This document shows, one piece after another, positions 55,250-64,000 of a stretch of DNA of 64,000 nucleotides (positions are counted from its first letter, which is position 1; every line of letters starts with the position of its first letter). The notes beneath the pieces were generated by a model that did no database searches, was not told where the DNA came from, and was given only the letters and a program-made list of their open reading frames with translations. The DNA comes from Rhizobium sp. 9140 (lineage in GTDB: Bacteria > Pseudomonadota > Alphaproteobacteria > Rhizobiales > Rhizobiaceae), in contig NZ_FJUR01000005.1 in NCBI RefSeq assembly GCF_900067135.1, positions 62,001 to 126,000 of the forward strand, in the 5' to 3' direction. A program made the translations under genes and the position numbers.

Positions 55250-56328
55250 AGCTAACTCCGAGCATGTATGTTCCATCCCTGCGTTGGCGCCTAGGCGAGT
55301 ATCAAGCGCTCTTCCGCCTCAGCGACACAGCAAAGCAGCTAGTCGTACCGCTCATTCTTATTCCTGAACCAGAATACGATTTCGAGGAGGGTCGTCCAAA
55401 GAAGACGGTTCAGGAGCAGGTCCAGACCTTCCCGAAGCGCTACCAACAGAAGTGGGGCAAGAGACCGGCTTGGATCGATGTTCACGCAAATATTGCCACA
55501 ACCAGCATGACGGATGGCCGGCCACCCATGTCATTCGTATTCGAAGAACTTTCGGGTTTCGGGTCTAGGGCCGTTCCGATCACCTCGCTGGACGCCCCGC
55601 CAGCAGTGAATGGAATAGTGTCCCGTATCGCGGCGACCGACAAGCTCGGTGTTGGAATCAGAGCTCGGCTCGAACATGTGATGATGCCAAACTTCGATGC
55701 TCGATTGACCACACTGATCTCGTCGATAGGCCTCACCCGAGATCGGGCAGACCTAATCATCGATCTAAGCGCTCCGAATTTCCAGCCTTACGCGGATTTC
55801 GCCAACGGCTTGATTGCGGCGATGGAGAGCATATCCGATCTTGTGGTTTACCGATCGTTGGTAATAGTCGGTACAGGTTTCCCTCAAGTTCTGGCCATCG
55901 ACAAACCGGGCGGGCACCTGCCTCGCCACGATTGGATCTTCTACAAGGTCTTGCGATCCCAACTTTCTGGTTATGGACGTATCCCGAACTTCGGAGACTA
56001 TACAATCGTTCATCCAGAATTTACCGCCCAGGATATGCGTATGCTCAAGCCCGCGGGCAAGTTGGTCTATACAGCTGGCGACACATGGAACGTTCGAAAA
56101 GGCGGGGCATTCCGGGCTGACCCAGATCAGATGCACACGCACTGCGAAAGCATTGTCAAGTCAGGCCAGTTTTCCGGCCCGCACTTTTCAGCTGGCGACG
56201 AGTACATCGATCTATGTGCGAAAAAGCTCGCCACACCGTCGAACCTGACGCGCTGGAAAGAAAACGGCATCAGCCACCATATCATGCATGTGCTGGCAGA
56301 CCTCGCCATGCCGAGCGCTGGACCATGA
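55246..56328 (+). CDS. Beta-family protein (T4 Beta-like)
   Basis: 360 aa. Characteristic start YVPSLRWRLGEYQALFRLSD, then PLILIPEPEYDFEEGRPKKT, later HDWIFYKVLRSQL and a C-terminal W-x8-HHIMHVLADLA. This matches the Beta protein family (PF14350 type), common in mobile and defence loci beside sce7725/sce7726-type genes. Biochemical role unknown. Overlaps the preceding gene by 4 nt (ATGA) and ends tail-to-tail with sce7726 (47-bp overlap). Confidence 0.75.
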   Translation: MKLTPSMYVPSLRWRLGEYQALFRLSDTAKQLVVPLILIPEPEYDFEEGRPKKTVQEQVQTFPKRYQQKWGKRPAWIDVHANIATTSMTDGRPPMSFVFEELSGFGSRAVPITSLDAPPAVNGIVSRIAATDKLGVGIRARLEHVMMPNFDARLTTLISSIGLTRDRADLIIDLSAPNFQPYADFANGLIAAMESISDLVVYRSLVIVGTGFPQVLAIDKPGGHLPRHDWIFYKVLRSQLSGYGRIPNFGDYTIVHPEFTAQDMRMLKPAGKLVYTAGDTWNVRKGGAFRADPDQMHTHCESIVKSGQFSGPHFSAGDEYIDLCAKKLATPSNLTRWKENGISHHIMHVLADLAMPSAGP

Positions 56329-56872
56329 AGTTGCGAATTGCCGTAATAAGATCCGCGATAGGCATCTGAGCTGCTAGATCAACGTAGAGGTGCAGCCTAC
56401 TTCTCTTAAGCTCCCGAGGAGACGCTCCAAAACCCGCGAGGAGCTCGGCGGCCTCAGAATGCCAGAGCAGATGCGCAACATGAATGGGATCGACAAACGG
56501 ATTAGCCCGGGCGCGCCGCACTGTTTCAAATGCAATGCCGCCTCTTGATCCTTTTTCGGCACTGATCAGACCGCACCAATCTGGAACAATCCCCTCTGCC
56601 TTGGAAAGATGCCTCTCAGCGCAGACGAGCGTAAGCTTGCTAAGCCCTTTCGAATAAAACTCCAGCTGCCCCGGAAGTCGGTCGAGGGTATCGAGACTGC
56701 TCTTGATCTCGAAACCATGGACCTCCGCAGATATAACTGCGACATCAATCCGCACCTTGGCATGCGACAAACCAAGTTCGTCAACGATGATGACATCGTC
56801 GGTGCTATGATATGACCGGAACTTCTTTCTATGAAGCGCGGCCCTAATTTCCTGGTCGTTCGTTGTAAGCAT
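56282..56872 (-). CDS. sce7726-family protein (PD-(D/E)XK-like)
   Basis: 196 aa. Start TTNDQEIRAALHRKKFRSYH; the core VRIDVAVISAEVHGFEIKSS contains D-x(n)-E-x-K like a PD-(D/E)XK nuclease motif, followed by LDTLDRLPGQLEFYSKGLSK. Members occur next to Beta-family and sce7725 proteins. DNA-cleaving activity is suggested by the fold but untested. Opposite strand to the Beta gene, sharing its end. Confidence 0.78.
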   Translation of the reverse strand: MLTTNDQEIRAALHRKKFRSYHSTDDVIIVDELGLSHAKVRIDVAVISAEVHGFEIKSSLDTLDRLPGQLEFYSKGLSKLTLVCAERHLSKAEGIVPDWCGLISAEKGSRGGIAFETVRRARANPFVDPIHVAHLLWHSEAAELLAGFGASPRELKRSRLHLYVDLAAQMPIADLITAIRNFMVQRSAWRGLPAHA

Positions 56873-56970
56873 AGTTGCGTCCCCTAGCAGAGTTATTGGC
56901 CGATTTCATGGCCCCGGCCAAGTCGTAATTCTCATCATTGGTGCGAAAATCGAACTCCGCTGCTCACCAA

Positions 56971-58107
56971 TCAGAGAACCCCCCACGCGCGAAACCTCCC
57001 CCTGCCCGTCATCTCCCTCAAGCCCAGCTCCAAAAGAACCCGCCGCGCCCCCTGCGGCGTTATTTCCAGCGTTTTGGCCACCATCCCGGCCGACACCAGC
57101 GGTTTTGCCATCACCAGCTCGACCAACTCCGGCAGTTTTGAAGACGTCCGCCGCCCTTCTAGCTTCCGCTCCAACAGGGTCCGGGCCAGCGCCAGCCGGT
57201 CATGCTCCTTCAGCCCGATCTCGGCAGCCACGATCAGCCCGTGGGCGATCGCCAGCAGCCGGGTCTCCCGGTTGCGATGCCGGCGCCGATCGACTGGAAT
57301 GCTTTTCAGGCCGAGGTTGATGGCGGCGAGATGGGCGCCGGTGGTGACGCCGGCCTGGCGCAGGATCGAGGCGGCGAACAGCCGACCAAGCCATGGCGCA
57401 TGCTGCAGCACCGACAATTCGTTCCAGGCATCCAGAGCGACGATGGCCTGCAGCACCGCCGGCAGGTCTTGGGCCTGTCGCAGCACGCCGCGCCATTCGT
57501 CGAGCCGCGCATCCTCGTCCCAGTCGAGATCGTAGATCATCGGATCTTTTTCCTCGCCCCGACCACTGGTGCGATCGGGGCGCGTGGCGTTTTCGATGGC
57601 GGCGTTCGATCGGGCCAGCATCGCATCGATGGCAGCGTAGTCGACGCCGGGGAGATTTTCGAAGTCGTCGGTGTCATCCCCCTCCCCTTCCGCGTCGATC
57701 GCCACCGCCGGCCGAACAACTCCGGCCGTCGTCGCCTCGTCCCCGCCGCCCGACCCGATCTCCGCCGTCTTTCGCAGTGTCCTAAGCCCGTCGGCGGTCA
57801 ACGCCCAACCGGACGGCTGAGCGGCGATGCGTCGGCGGGTGCGCAGCACGTCGCGGGCGATGGTCAGTTCGTGGGTGGGCGTGCGAATATCCTTCGTGGC
57901 GTCGTGGAGGACGAGGTCTTCGAGGTGGACAAGTTCTCCGTCGATCCAAAGCGAGGCGCAGGCGTCGGTGAATTGGGATCGTTCGAGGAAGCCCGCGCCG
58001 ACGGGCGAGCGGGCGATGCGCTCGTCGAGACGCGCGAGCGCGACACCGGCGTCGAAAGCCGGCCGCATCAAGGTACTCATGCTGATTTTCGTAATATCGT
58101 AAGCCAT
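56971..58107 (-). CDS. RHE_PE00001/DUF1612-type plasmid protein
   Basis: 378 aa. Start [18 protein letters not shown]; then [57 protein letters not shown] and a C-terminal helix-turn-helix ([25 protein letters not shown]). A family described mostly on Rhizobium plasmids; likely DNA-binding, related to fic-like/DUF1612 proteins. Role unknown. Start 58107 chosen by this family's usual N-terminus; a longer frame is non-coding. Confidence 0.78.
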   Translation of the reverse strand: MAYDITKISMSTLMRPAFDAGVALARLDERIARSPVGAGFLERSQFTDACASLWIDGELVHLEDLVLHDATKDIRTPTHELTIARDVLRTRRRIAAQPSGWALTADGLRTLRKTAEIGSGGGDEATTAGVVRPAVAIDAEGEGDDTDDFENLPGVDYAAIDAMLARSNAAIENATRPDRTSGRGEEKDPMIYDLDWDEDARLDEWRGVLRQAQDLPAVLQAIVALDAWNELSVLQHAPWLGRLFAASILRQAGVTTGAHLAAINLGLKSIPVDRRRHRNRETRLLAIAHGLIVAAEIGLKEHDRLALARTLLERKLEGRRTSSKLPELVELVMAKPLVSAGMVAKTLEITPQGARRVLLELGLREMTGRGRFRAWGVL

Positions 58108-58246
58108 TGATATCATGGTAAATGATCTCTTAGGAACTCTATATGATAATTGTAGTTCCTCACATGGTATGATTGTTGGTTGGCGTTCTAACCATCGATA
58201 AGTACCCCTTATCGATGGTATATAATTCAGTCTGAAGCCAATATAC

Positions 58247-59212
58247 TTATCCGAGTGGTGCCTCGACCTTATCCTTTGCGATGAGCCACGTGACCGCTTC
58301 TTGTACGGCTTGCAGCGATGTGTGCCGAGGGACGAAGCCGAGGAGACGCCGCGCTTTTTCCATCGAGCAGTTCGGGCTACGCGCGATATGCTCCCAGGTG
58401 GCTTTCGCGTCTTCGGCGTTCTGGCCAGCCGCCCATTGGTCATAGGGAAGAAATTCCAGTTCGGGTTCATGACCGAACCAGCGCGACATGCTCTCTGCAT
58501 ATCCGCGCAGAGTCAGTGCCTTCTCGGAGACAGCATGGAAACTCTCACCGATTGCCGTTGCACGAGAGAAAATGGCCGCCATTAACAAGCGGGCGACATC
58601 TCTCGCGTGGACGTGATGGACAGTCTCCAGGCCAAAGTTCGGCAAGGCAAGTTTGTGGCCGCGCGCCAGCACCGAAAACACCTGCGGATTGAAGTTGCCC
58701 TGCGGGTTGAGCGGGGTCCAGCCCGGTCCGACGATGTGCCCGGGATGAAGAATGGTCACGGGAAACCCGTCCTGATGCGCCTTCTTCAACAGGTAGGTCT
58801 CGATCTCGGCTTTCTTCACCCCATAGTCGCCGAACGGATATTTTGGTGCGTCTTCAACGGTCGGCACAGCAACAGACGTGCCGTGGGTCCAGATCGTGCC
58901 TGTGTGAAGGAAATGACCGACATGACCAGACAGCGCTTCAACCAGAATTTCAGCGCTGGGTTTTGTGAAGCAGATCATGTCGATGACGATGTCGGGCTTC
59001 AGCGACCGGATATCCTCGCCAAAACTGCCAGCGCGCTCCAGCGCCTCCCGATCCATTCGCAGACGTTCGACGTGACGCCAGGCCGTGTGCGGCTGGTAGG
59101 GTTCGGCCACGCCACGACTGATGGCGACAACCTCATGCCCTGCTTCAACGAGGGCGGGAATGAGGTAGGTCCCGACATGCCCCGTTGCTCCGATCACGAT
59201 CACACGGGTCAT
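58247..59212 (-). CDS. NAD-dependent epimerase/dehydratase (SDR fold)
   Basis: 321 aa. Rossmann motif [14 protein letters not shown], then [10 protein letters not shown], the YGVKKAEIE active-site (YxxxK) and [13 protein letters not shown]. Extended SDR, substrate likely a sugar or aldehyde; not determinable. ATG 59212. Unlike its neighbours it is a metabolic cargo gene. Confidence 0.85.
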   Translation of the reverse strand: MTRVIVIGATGHVGTYLIPALVEAGHEVVAISRGVAEPYQPHTAWRHVERLRMDREALERAGSFGEDIRSLKPDIVIDMICFTKPSAEILVEALSGHVGHFLHTGTIWTHGTSVAVPTVEDAPKYPFGDYGVKKAEIETYLLKKAHQDGFPVTILHPGHIVGPGWTPLNPQGNFNPQVFSVLARGHKLALPNFGLETVHHVHARDVARLLMAAIFSRATAIGESFHAVSEKALTLRGYAESMSRWFGHEPELEFLPYDQWAAGQNAEDAKATWEHIARSPNCSMEKARRLLGFVPRHTSLQAVQEAVTWLIAKDKVEAPLG

Positions 59213-59475
59213 AACGTCACCTGACTGCCTGGTTGATGGAGGCTCGTGTTCGGGAACGCGCACCTGTCGCTCCGGTTCCGAACGGTCCGAACGCCTTAAA
59301 ATCGCGAGTTACATGGAGCTGCGCAAGGTGCAGCACGGGATCGGGCGCTTCCAAACGGGTCAGACAGCTCCGAAACTAAATTCTCATTGTCTTATACACG
59401 CTCTGTTAACATTATCGCATTAGCAGGCGTGCCCCGGCCTTAGGCCGGCGATGTTCGACCAACTGCGGATGCCTT
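59213..59475. other. Divergent promoter region
   Basis: 263 bp between epimerase and integrase genes, AT-rich stretch near 59380-59430 (cttatacacgctctgttaac). Probably holds both promoters; no clear attachment-site repeat was seen. Confidence 0.4.
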
Positions 59476-61869
59476 ATGCGAAAGCACATTGCCTCACCCC
59501 AAACCCTCCAGCGCATGATTACCCAGTTCTGCCAAGCGAGGATCGCTTCCGTGGCAACACCACGAGACTGCCAGAACATTCAGCGCTTCATGCTAGCCCT
59601 CATCGCCGAAAAAGCCCCGCCGCCCATGAAGAACACAGGGCGCACTGCGGACTGGCGGCAGATTGCAGATGAATGTGATCTCCAGGACGACCTGTCGCCG
59701 AGGCTTAAGCGGGCGATGCAGCCAGGACTGGATGCGATCGAACGCTGGATACGCGACGTCAGCGAGGCGGAGCCGGTTCTAGCTCCCTCTCAGCAAGCAC
59801 GGCCGCGCCCGCGGACGACGACTATGGGCAAGACGGCGGAGGCTAAACGATCAGTCAATGGCGCGCCGCCATCGAGATCGTCAACGTCGCAGCCAACGAT
59901 GATATCCGTGTCGCCATCGTCTCGGTTGAAGCCTGGACCAGATCCGCAACCGATCGACCCCTTCCCCGAGCCACTCTTCAGCCAAGGGCAGGATCCCGCC
60001 TCTTTCCAGGAGGCACTGAGCTACCAGATCCGCCGTTTTGGCGAGACGTACTATCGCCTGCATAAGGCTATCGTCCGTCCAGAGGAGGCCTTTGACAAGA
60101 ATACGCTGCTGAGCTGGATCACCGGCATGAAGACGCCGAGGAATTTGGAAAGCCTCGACATCCTCAACCGTATTGAAGCCCGCTATCGCCTTCCCCAAGG
60201 ATACTTCAAAGCCAAACTGCCGCATGCCGCGCGCGCAGCATCGGGCCATGACGTCGGCAGCGACATCGGTCCAGCGGAACGCCGTCGATTGGCCTGGCAT
60301 CTTCCGGACGACTTCAACAGTCTGCCCCATGCCAAGCGCGAGGAGATCCTTGAATGGGTCCGCCGCGTCATTATTACCGGCGCCACCGACTACAGGCGAT
60401 ATCAGGCAGCAGCCGTGCGTCAGCGATACGCCATACGCTTTCCCGGAATAGCCTATGGCGGCGGCCCATCGACCAGTTGCAACCTCCTCACACGTGTGGA
60501 CGATGCAGATGAAGACGATGTCACGTCGATCGAGGATCCGGATCTCCTGTCCGGCGTGTTCGATGCGCCGCCAGCCCTTGCGATGGAAATGGCCGATCTC
60601 GTTAGCTTCAAGACATCGACGCTGACAGCCCTCGGGTTTCAGCGCCACGGGGTGTGGGGCGAGGAGACGGCGTCCCAGAAGATCGAGCATCTCGGCCTGA
60701 TGTTCGGTGCCCTTGCCGCCTCCCCTGGCTGTGCCGTGCGCGGGCGTGGCGTGCCGTTGACGCACCTCACCTTCGGCATGCTGGTCTTTCCCGGCATCTG
60801 GGACTGGTATGTGCAGTGGCGTGAACGCCGCCGTGGCTTCTACACTGCCTGGGAGGTCGACATGCTGAGCGTCGCGCTGTCTTTGACCCGGGAAGGCACA
60901 GGCTGGCTGCGACAACATCCCGAACTTTTGCAGCGCGTTCGTGCCGTGCCCGGTCTGATCTCGCAAGCCGAGATCAATGACGCGCGCAGCGACTGGCATG
61001 CCGCCTGCGAACGTTTCTTCCAGTATGCCCGTCATCGCTCAAAGGAGATCCAGCGGGTCATGCGCGTCCACCGTGATCCGTTCGAGCCGATCATGCCGGT
61101 TCTGGAGGCGGCAAGCCCGCTTGCCGAGTATCGCAAGATCACGGAGGAGATCGTTCAGCGGATGCCGGATGAGCGCCGGTATCCGCGGGCTGTGGCCGAA
61201 TCCGTGCGTGCTTTCCTGATGTTGCGTCTCGGCCTGCATCTGGGGCTTCGCCAGAAGAACCTGCGCCAGCTCCTGCTCTGCCCTCGCGGTCATTTTCCAC
61301 GCTCCGAGCGGCGGCTGGAAGAACTGAAGCGGGGCGAGCTGCGCTGGAACGACCGTGAACGAGGATGGGAAGTGCTGATCCCGGCCATCGCTTTCAAGAA
61401 TGCCCACTCGTCGTTCTTCGGCTCAAAGCCGTTCCGGCTGATCCTGCCCGATCTGATGGGGCTCTATACGCATCTTGACGCCTATGTCGCGCGCCACCGC
61501 AGTGTCCTTCTTGGAAACGCGCGCGATCCCGAAACCTTCTTCGTCAAGACGGTGAAGACCACCAGCAAGGATGCGGCCTACGACCAGACGACTTTCTACG
61601 AGGCTTGGCGGCTGACCATCCAGCGGTACGGGATCTACAATCCCTACACCGGCCGCGGTGCGATCGAAGGCCTTCTCCCCCACGGGCCGCATAACGTGCG
61701 TGATGTGCTTGCAACCCACATCCTGAAACAGACCGGCTCCTACGAGCAGGCAAGCTATGCCATCCAGGACACACCCGACATGGTCGCAAGGCACTATGGC
61801 CGCTTCCTGCCGCAGGATAAGGCGGCGCTGGCGGCGAAGATCCTCAATCAAGTTTGGCAGGCGGCGTGA
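59476..61869 (+). CDS. Large tyrosine-recombinase-like integrase
   Basis: 797 aa, far longer than typical (about 400). The C-terminal catalytic part has an Arg motif (LRLGLHLGLRQKNLRQLLL), the HxxR box in GPHNVRDVLATHIL and the nucleophile Tyr in MVARHYGRFLPQ. The N-terminal roughly 500 residues include a His-Arg-rich linker (residues 105-135) and a region unlike the usual SAM-like domain. Likely recombinase of an integrative element or plasmid. Downstream stretch is gene-poor. Confidence 0.78.
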   Translation: MRKHIASPQTLQRMITQFCQARIASVATPRDCQNIQRFMLALIAEKAPPPMKNTGRTADWRQIADECDLQDDLSPRLKRAMQPGLDAIERWIRDVSEAEPVLAPSQQARPRPRTTTMGKTAEAKRSVNGAPPSRSSTSQPTMISVSPSSRLKPGPDPQPIDPFPEPLFSQGQDPASFQEALSYQIRRFGETYYRLHKAIVRPEEAFDKNTLLSWITGMKTPRNLESLDILNRIEARYRLPQGYFKAKLPHAARAASGHDVGSDIGPAERRRLAWHLPDDFNSLPHAKREEILEWVRRVIITGATDYRRYQAAAVRQRYAIRFPGIAYGGGPSTSCNLLTRVDDADEDDVTSIEDPDLLSGVFDAPPALAMEMADLVSFKTSTLTALGFQRHGVWGEETASQKIEHLGLMFGALAASPGCAVRGRGVPLTHLTFGMLVFPGIWDWYVQWRERRRGFYTAWEVDMLSVALSLTREGTGWLRQHPELLQRVRAVPGLISQAEINDARSDWHAACERFFQYARHRSKEIQRVMRVHRDPFEPIMPVLEAASPLAEYRKITEEIVQRMPDERRYPRAVAESVRAFLMLRLGLHLGLRQKNLRQLLLCPRGHFPRSERRLEELKRGELRWNDRERGWEVLIPAIAFKNAHSSFFGSKPFRLILPDLMGLYTHLDAYVARHRSVLLGNARDPETFFVKTVKTTSKDAAYDQTTFYEAWRLTIQRYGIYNPYTGRGAIEGLLPHGPHNVRDVLATHILKQTGSYEQASYAIQDTPDMVARHYGRFLPQDKAALAAKILNQVWQAA

Positions 61870-61915
61870 GGTACATGTGCTCCGCGCGCAAGCGCGGATC
61901 CCTATGGCTCTACCG

Positions 61916-62071
61916 TCAATGGCAGTGGGCTTGACCAGTCTTCCTGTTCATATGACAGCACTGTCCGGGTGGAGAATCTTTACGGCAACCTCCACCATGA
62001 GCCTCCAGGCTCGTCGTGTGGCACAGTGAAAGGATGAAGCCTGCAATGGCTACGCAGCGTGTTATCGCCAT
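61916..62071 (-). CDS. Small secreted YHCH-like Cys/His protein
   Basis: 51 aa. Signal peptide (VAIAGFILSLCHTTSLEAHG) and the motif GCRKDSPPGQCCHMNRKTGQAHCH, resembling the Cys/His motif of excalibur/YHYH-type small proteins. Possibly metal binding. Overlaps the lipoprotein gene upstream by 10 nt. Start ATG 62071. Confidence 0.5.
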   Translation of the reverse strand: MAITRCVAIAGFILSLCHTTSLEAHGGGCRKDSPPGQCCHMNRKTGQAHCH

Positions 62072-62490
62072 CCACCTGCCCTCCGGTTGGCTGCACGATC
62101 TCCGCATCGTCTGCCTCTCGCGTCCCGCTGCCAGGAGTACTGACAATTTCCTTGATACGTCGGGTAAGACGGTGCCCCGCAATCGTTGTTGGCACAAATT
62201 GCGACGGCTGTTCCAACCAGTGCGATAGCCACGATTGCCGCAGCAGCCTGGTCCTGCTGCTGCACCATTGCCGGGCAATCGTAGGTTTGGATTCCACGTC
62301 GATTCAGCTCGAGCGCAATCTGCTGCTGGAAAACAGGGTCCATAGCCTGCAGAAATGTACGGCATAGGGAAGCCTGGCTGACGGCTTTAGGATTCCTGGC
62401 AAACTCAGCTTGAGTAGTGGTTGTGCAGCTCGCCAAGGCAAGCGTCATCGATGCGGCTAACGCGAGCCGCGCAATTTGCTTATATTTCAA
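62062..62490 (-). CDS. Lipoprotein, hypothetical
   Basis: 142 aa. Start TTG at 62490 (preceded by GAGGGG) gives MKYKQIARLALAASMTLALASCTTTT with lipobox LASC. The ATG at 62520 has no Shine-Dalgarno. Later LCRTFLQAMDPVFQQQIALEL and CQYSWQRDARGRRCGDRAA suggest repeat-like Cys. No function known. Confidence 0.6.
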   Translation of the reverse strand: MKYKQIARLALAASMTLALASCTTTTQAEFARNPKAVSQASLCRTFLQAMDPVFQQQIALELNRRGIQTYDCPAMVQQQDQAAAAIVAIALVGTAVAICANNDCGAPSYPTYQGNCQYSWQRDARGRRCGDRAANRRAGGWR

Positions 62491-62925
62491 CGTTGTCCCC
62501 TCAGATAACGAGGAGATCATCGCACAACTTTACGAAGAGTCGATAGTCACTTACGGGAAGTCCAAGCTTTCTCTTTGACGAGCGGCAGATTTTAGGATTT
62601 TCCCCTAGAACTAGGGTAATAGGTTTTGTTTCCGATCAATATAAGCGTCTTATGAGTAGGCCCACGGCCGGAAATTGCGAGTTGATTGAAGAAGGTCGTT
62701 GAAGGAAGAAACATTCCGTCGGTCAACCGTGACATGAATGTGGTGATCGAACTCATGAGTTTGAGGGCGCATTGGACTTGAACGAACTGCACGCGATATA
62801 AGGGGGCAGTTAAATCAGGATTCAGGACCACTTACGAATGGTAAGCAGCATCTCCAGATTGCCGCGAGCATCACAGTAGGCTTCCGATCTTGTAAGACCT
62901 TGCCCGAAGTAAACCACGCGATCTC
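62491..62925. other. Intergenic region, nothing recognised
   Basis: About 435 bp, AT-rich. A short minus-strand frame at 62592-62831 lacks signal, motif or Shine-Dalgarno and is not accepted. No RNA gene or hairpin evident. Confidence 0.45.
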
Positions 62926-63873
62926 TTATCCAAGCGACCGGCTCTGTAAGAAAAGATGGCGCGCAGTGAAAAGGTCGAGATGCCCGCCACCGACGTTCTT
63001 GAACATCGTGATGTCGTCCCGCCCCGCCCTGCCCCAATGTCTCCGGCTGCAAAGGTCGAAGAGATCGGCGACGATGTCGTCCCGCGTGATGAGCCCGCGC
63101 TGAACCGGCTCGGCAATGTCGCCCGAGCCCTCACAGCCGACGCGGGTATCGACGAAAACTTTGCCGGCGCGGCGAGCGACATCGTCATCGGCCTCGCGCA
63201 TGGTCGGCAAATAAGCGCCGATCAGATCGACGTGGGCGCCGGGTTTCAAATGTAAACCACGGACGAGCGGCTCCGTAGCCATTGTGACGCAGGAAACGAT
63301 ATCGGCCTGTGCGACAGCGGCATCGAGATCCGTTACACCAGAGATAGCGGGATCATCGAGGCGAGCCGCCAGTGCCTGTGCTTTCTCAGGATTTCGGTTC
63401 CAGATCATGATCTTGCCGATCGAGGGACGCACGCACCGATGAGCTGCGATCACGTGCGGTGCAAGACCGCCAGCGCCGATCACCAGCAGGACCTCCGCGT
63501 CAGCGCGTGCCAGGAGATCGACGGCAAGCGCCGAGTCTGCTGCTGTCTTTCGAAACGTCAGCGCAGCGCCGTCGCACGTCATCAGCGGCGCCCCGGTTCG
63601 CCCGTCGATCAGCGTCACCAGACCTTGTACAGAAGGTTGCGGAACGGGCAGCGACGGGTTGCCGGGGAAGACGCCAACGAGCTTGACCGCGATCATGTCG
63701 CCACTTGCCCAGGCGATGAGTGAGACAAAGGCATTGTCGGTGTTGCCGCTGTCCGTCATCACATCGACGCGGGTCTGGGGCATCGTACCGTCGCTATGGG
63801 CCTTACGAAGGGCAGCTACGAGGCTCCGGTAATCAAGCAGATCGTGGACGGTCTCGGCATTCAAATGCAGCAT
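62926..63873 (-). CDS. Ornithine cyclodeaminase / mu-crystallin family enzyme
   Basis: 315 aa. NAD(P)-binding motif LLVIGAGGLAPHVIAAHRC, upstream GLVTLIDGRTGAPLMTCDGA and AALTFRKTAADSALA, catalytic-region VDLIGAYLPTMREADDD. Family includes ornithine cyclodeaminase and amino-acid dehydrogenases such as alanine or tauropine types, so the substrate is uncertain. The adjacent amino-acid ABC ATPase suggests amino-acid use. ATG 63873. Confidence 0.85.
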   Translation of the reverse strand: MLHLNAETVHDLLDYRSLVAALRKAHSDGTMPQTRVDVMTDSGNTDNAFVSLIAWASGDMIAVKLVGVFPGNPSLPVPQPSVQGLVTLIDGRTGAPLMTCDGAALTFRKTAADSALAVDLLARADAEVLLVIGAGGLAPHVIAAHRCVRPSIGKIMIWNRNPEKAQALAARLDDPAISGVTDLDAAVAQADIVSCVTMATEPLVRGLHLKPGAHVDLIGAYLPTMREADDDVARRAGKVFVDTRVGCEGSGDIAEPVQRGLITRDDIVADLFDLCSRRHWGRAGRDDITMFKNVGGGHLDLFTARHLFLQSRSLG

Positions 63874-63887
63874 GCAAACTCCGGGCG

Positions 63888-64000
63888 TCAGAGGACGCGG
63901 GCGAGAAACGACTTCGTGCGCGCGTGCTTGGGGTTCGAAAGGACCTCGCGGGGCGGGCCGGCTTCGACGATGACGCCGCCATCCATGAAGATGAGATGAT
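63888..64000 (-). CDS. Amino-acid ABC transporter ATP-binding protein, C-terminal end
   Basis: Only the last about 37 residues are inside the window: HLIFMDGGVIVEAGPP, then VLSNPKHARTKSFLARVL. The VIFMD-GGxIxExGPP-x2-L motif is the H-loop/C-terminal signature of polar-amino-acid importer ATPases. It ends 15 nt before the cyclodeaminase gene, so both are in one operon. Confidence 0.82.
   Translation of the reverse strand, partial: HLIFMDGGVIVEAGPPREVLSNPKHARTKSFLARVL

Noticed and set aside
57202..58110. 302-codon plus-strand frame opposite the RHE_PE00001 gene
   Set aside because: Antisense shadow; the minus-strand frame carries the recognisable family sequence.
62592..62831. 79-codon minus-strand frame
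   Set aside because: No signal, motif or Shine-Dalgarno; composition of non-coding DNA.

Overview
The window looks like an accessory segment (probably a plasmid or integrated island) of a Rhizobiaceae-type alphaproteobacterium. Reasons: high GC, protein families typical of Rhizobium/Agrobacterium/Sinorhizobium (an RHE_PE00001-type plasmid protein, HmrR/CueR-type copper regulation, FixK/FNR-type boxes) and a high density of insertion sequences. No rRNA, tRNA, repABC locus or CRISPR array was recognised. Genus is inference.

Layout. (1) 1-4467: the 5' part of mntR on the minus strand, divergent from a two-domain multicopper oxidase (MCO) and a ZIP transporter. Two near-consensus MntR boxes lie between them. 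PCuAC and SCO copper chaperones and a broken isoprenylcysteine methyltransferase-like gene follow. (2) 4604-16918, all minus: one long copper/redox unit. Listed from its promoter-proximal (high-coordinate) end it holds a small secreted protein, a FixH-like protein, CusB, CusA, a 39-aa membrane peptide, another small secreted protein, an MCO, DUF411, two TlpA/DsbE thioredoxins, a Cys-rich membrane protein, SCO, a DsbA-like protein, CcdA and a GDCCVxC protein. (3) 17112-21854, plus: copZ, a patch of broken genes (toxin-antitoxin remnants, frameshifted DUF1264, truncated Crp/Fnr), copA and cueR. copZ and copA each have a CueR-type promoter with a 19-bp spacer. (4) 21851-25254: a cytochrome c fragment, a TetR regulator with a candidate operator, small membrane proteins and an acyltransferase. 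(5) 25298-28382: a cytochrome c gene split by IS21 copy 1. (6) 28421-34226: a promoter region combining a CueR-like operator and an FNR-type box, then a Cys-rich secreted protein, a second metal P-type ATPase, DUF2933, SRPBCC, and convergent DUF326/DUF305/YqaA genes. (7) 34280-38801: a CueR-like promoter followed by secreted protein, lipoprotein, TolC, MCO, cupredoxin, CusF and a terminator. (8) 38837-42715: an adenylate cyclase gene split by IS21 copy 2. (9) 42634-47477: an ATP-grasp-like gene, an FNR-type box, Cys-rich and DUF5676/DUF2933 proteins, a methyltransferase, and an MCO cut off by IS21 copy 3. (10) 47478-51667: IS21 copy 3 fused to a truncated IS66. (11) 52009-56872: a decayed zinc-finger gene and a cassette of nucleotidyltransferase-like, XRE-ImmA/IrrE, Beta-family and sce7726-family genes, a candidate defence or toxin-antitoxin system. 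(12) 56971-64000: an RHE_PE00001 protein, an NAD-dependent epimerase, a large tyrosine recombinase, small secreted proteins, an ornithine cyclodeaminase-like enzyme and the end of an ABC ATPase.

Taken together, most of the first 47 kb is a copper-handling island: cytosolic sensing (CueR), Cu(I) export (CopA, a second ATPase), periplasmic chaperones and oxidases (CusF, PCuAC, SCO, MCOs, cupredoxin), trans-envelope efflux (CusAB plus a TolC-type protein) and thiol-redox support (CcdA, Dsb/TlpA). A manganese-linked MCO/ZIP pair sits at its left edge. IS21 copies have interrupted or deleted parts of it. The right third is mobile and defence-like.
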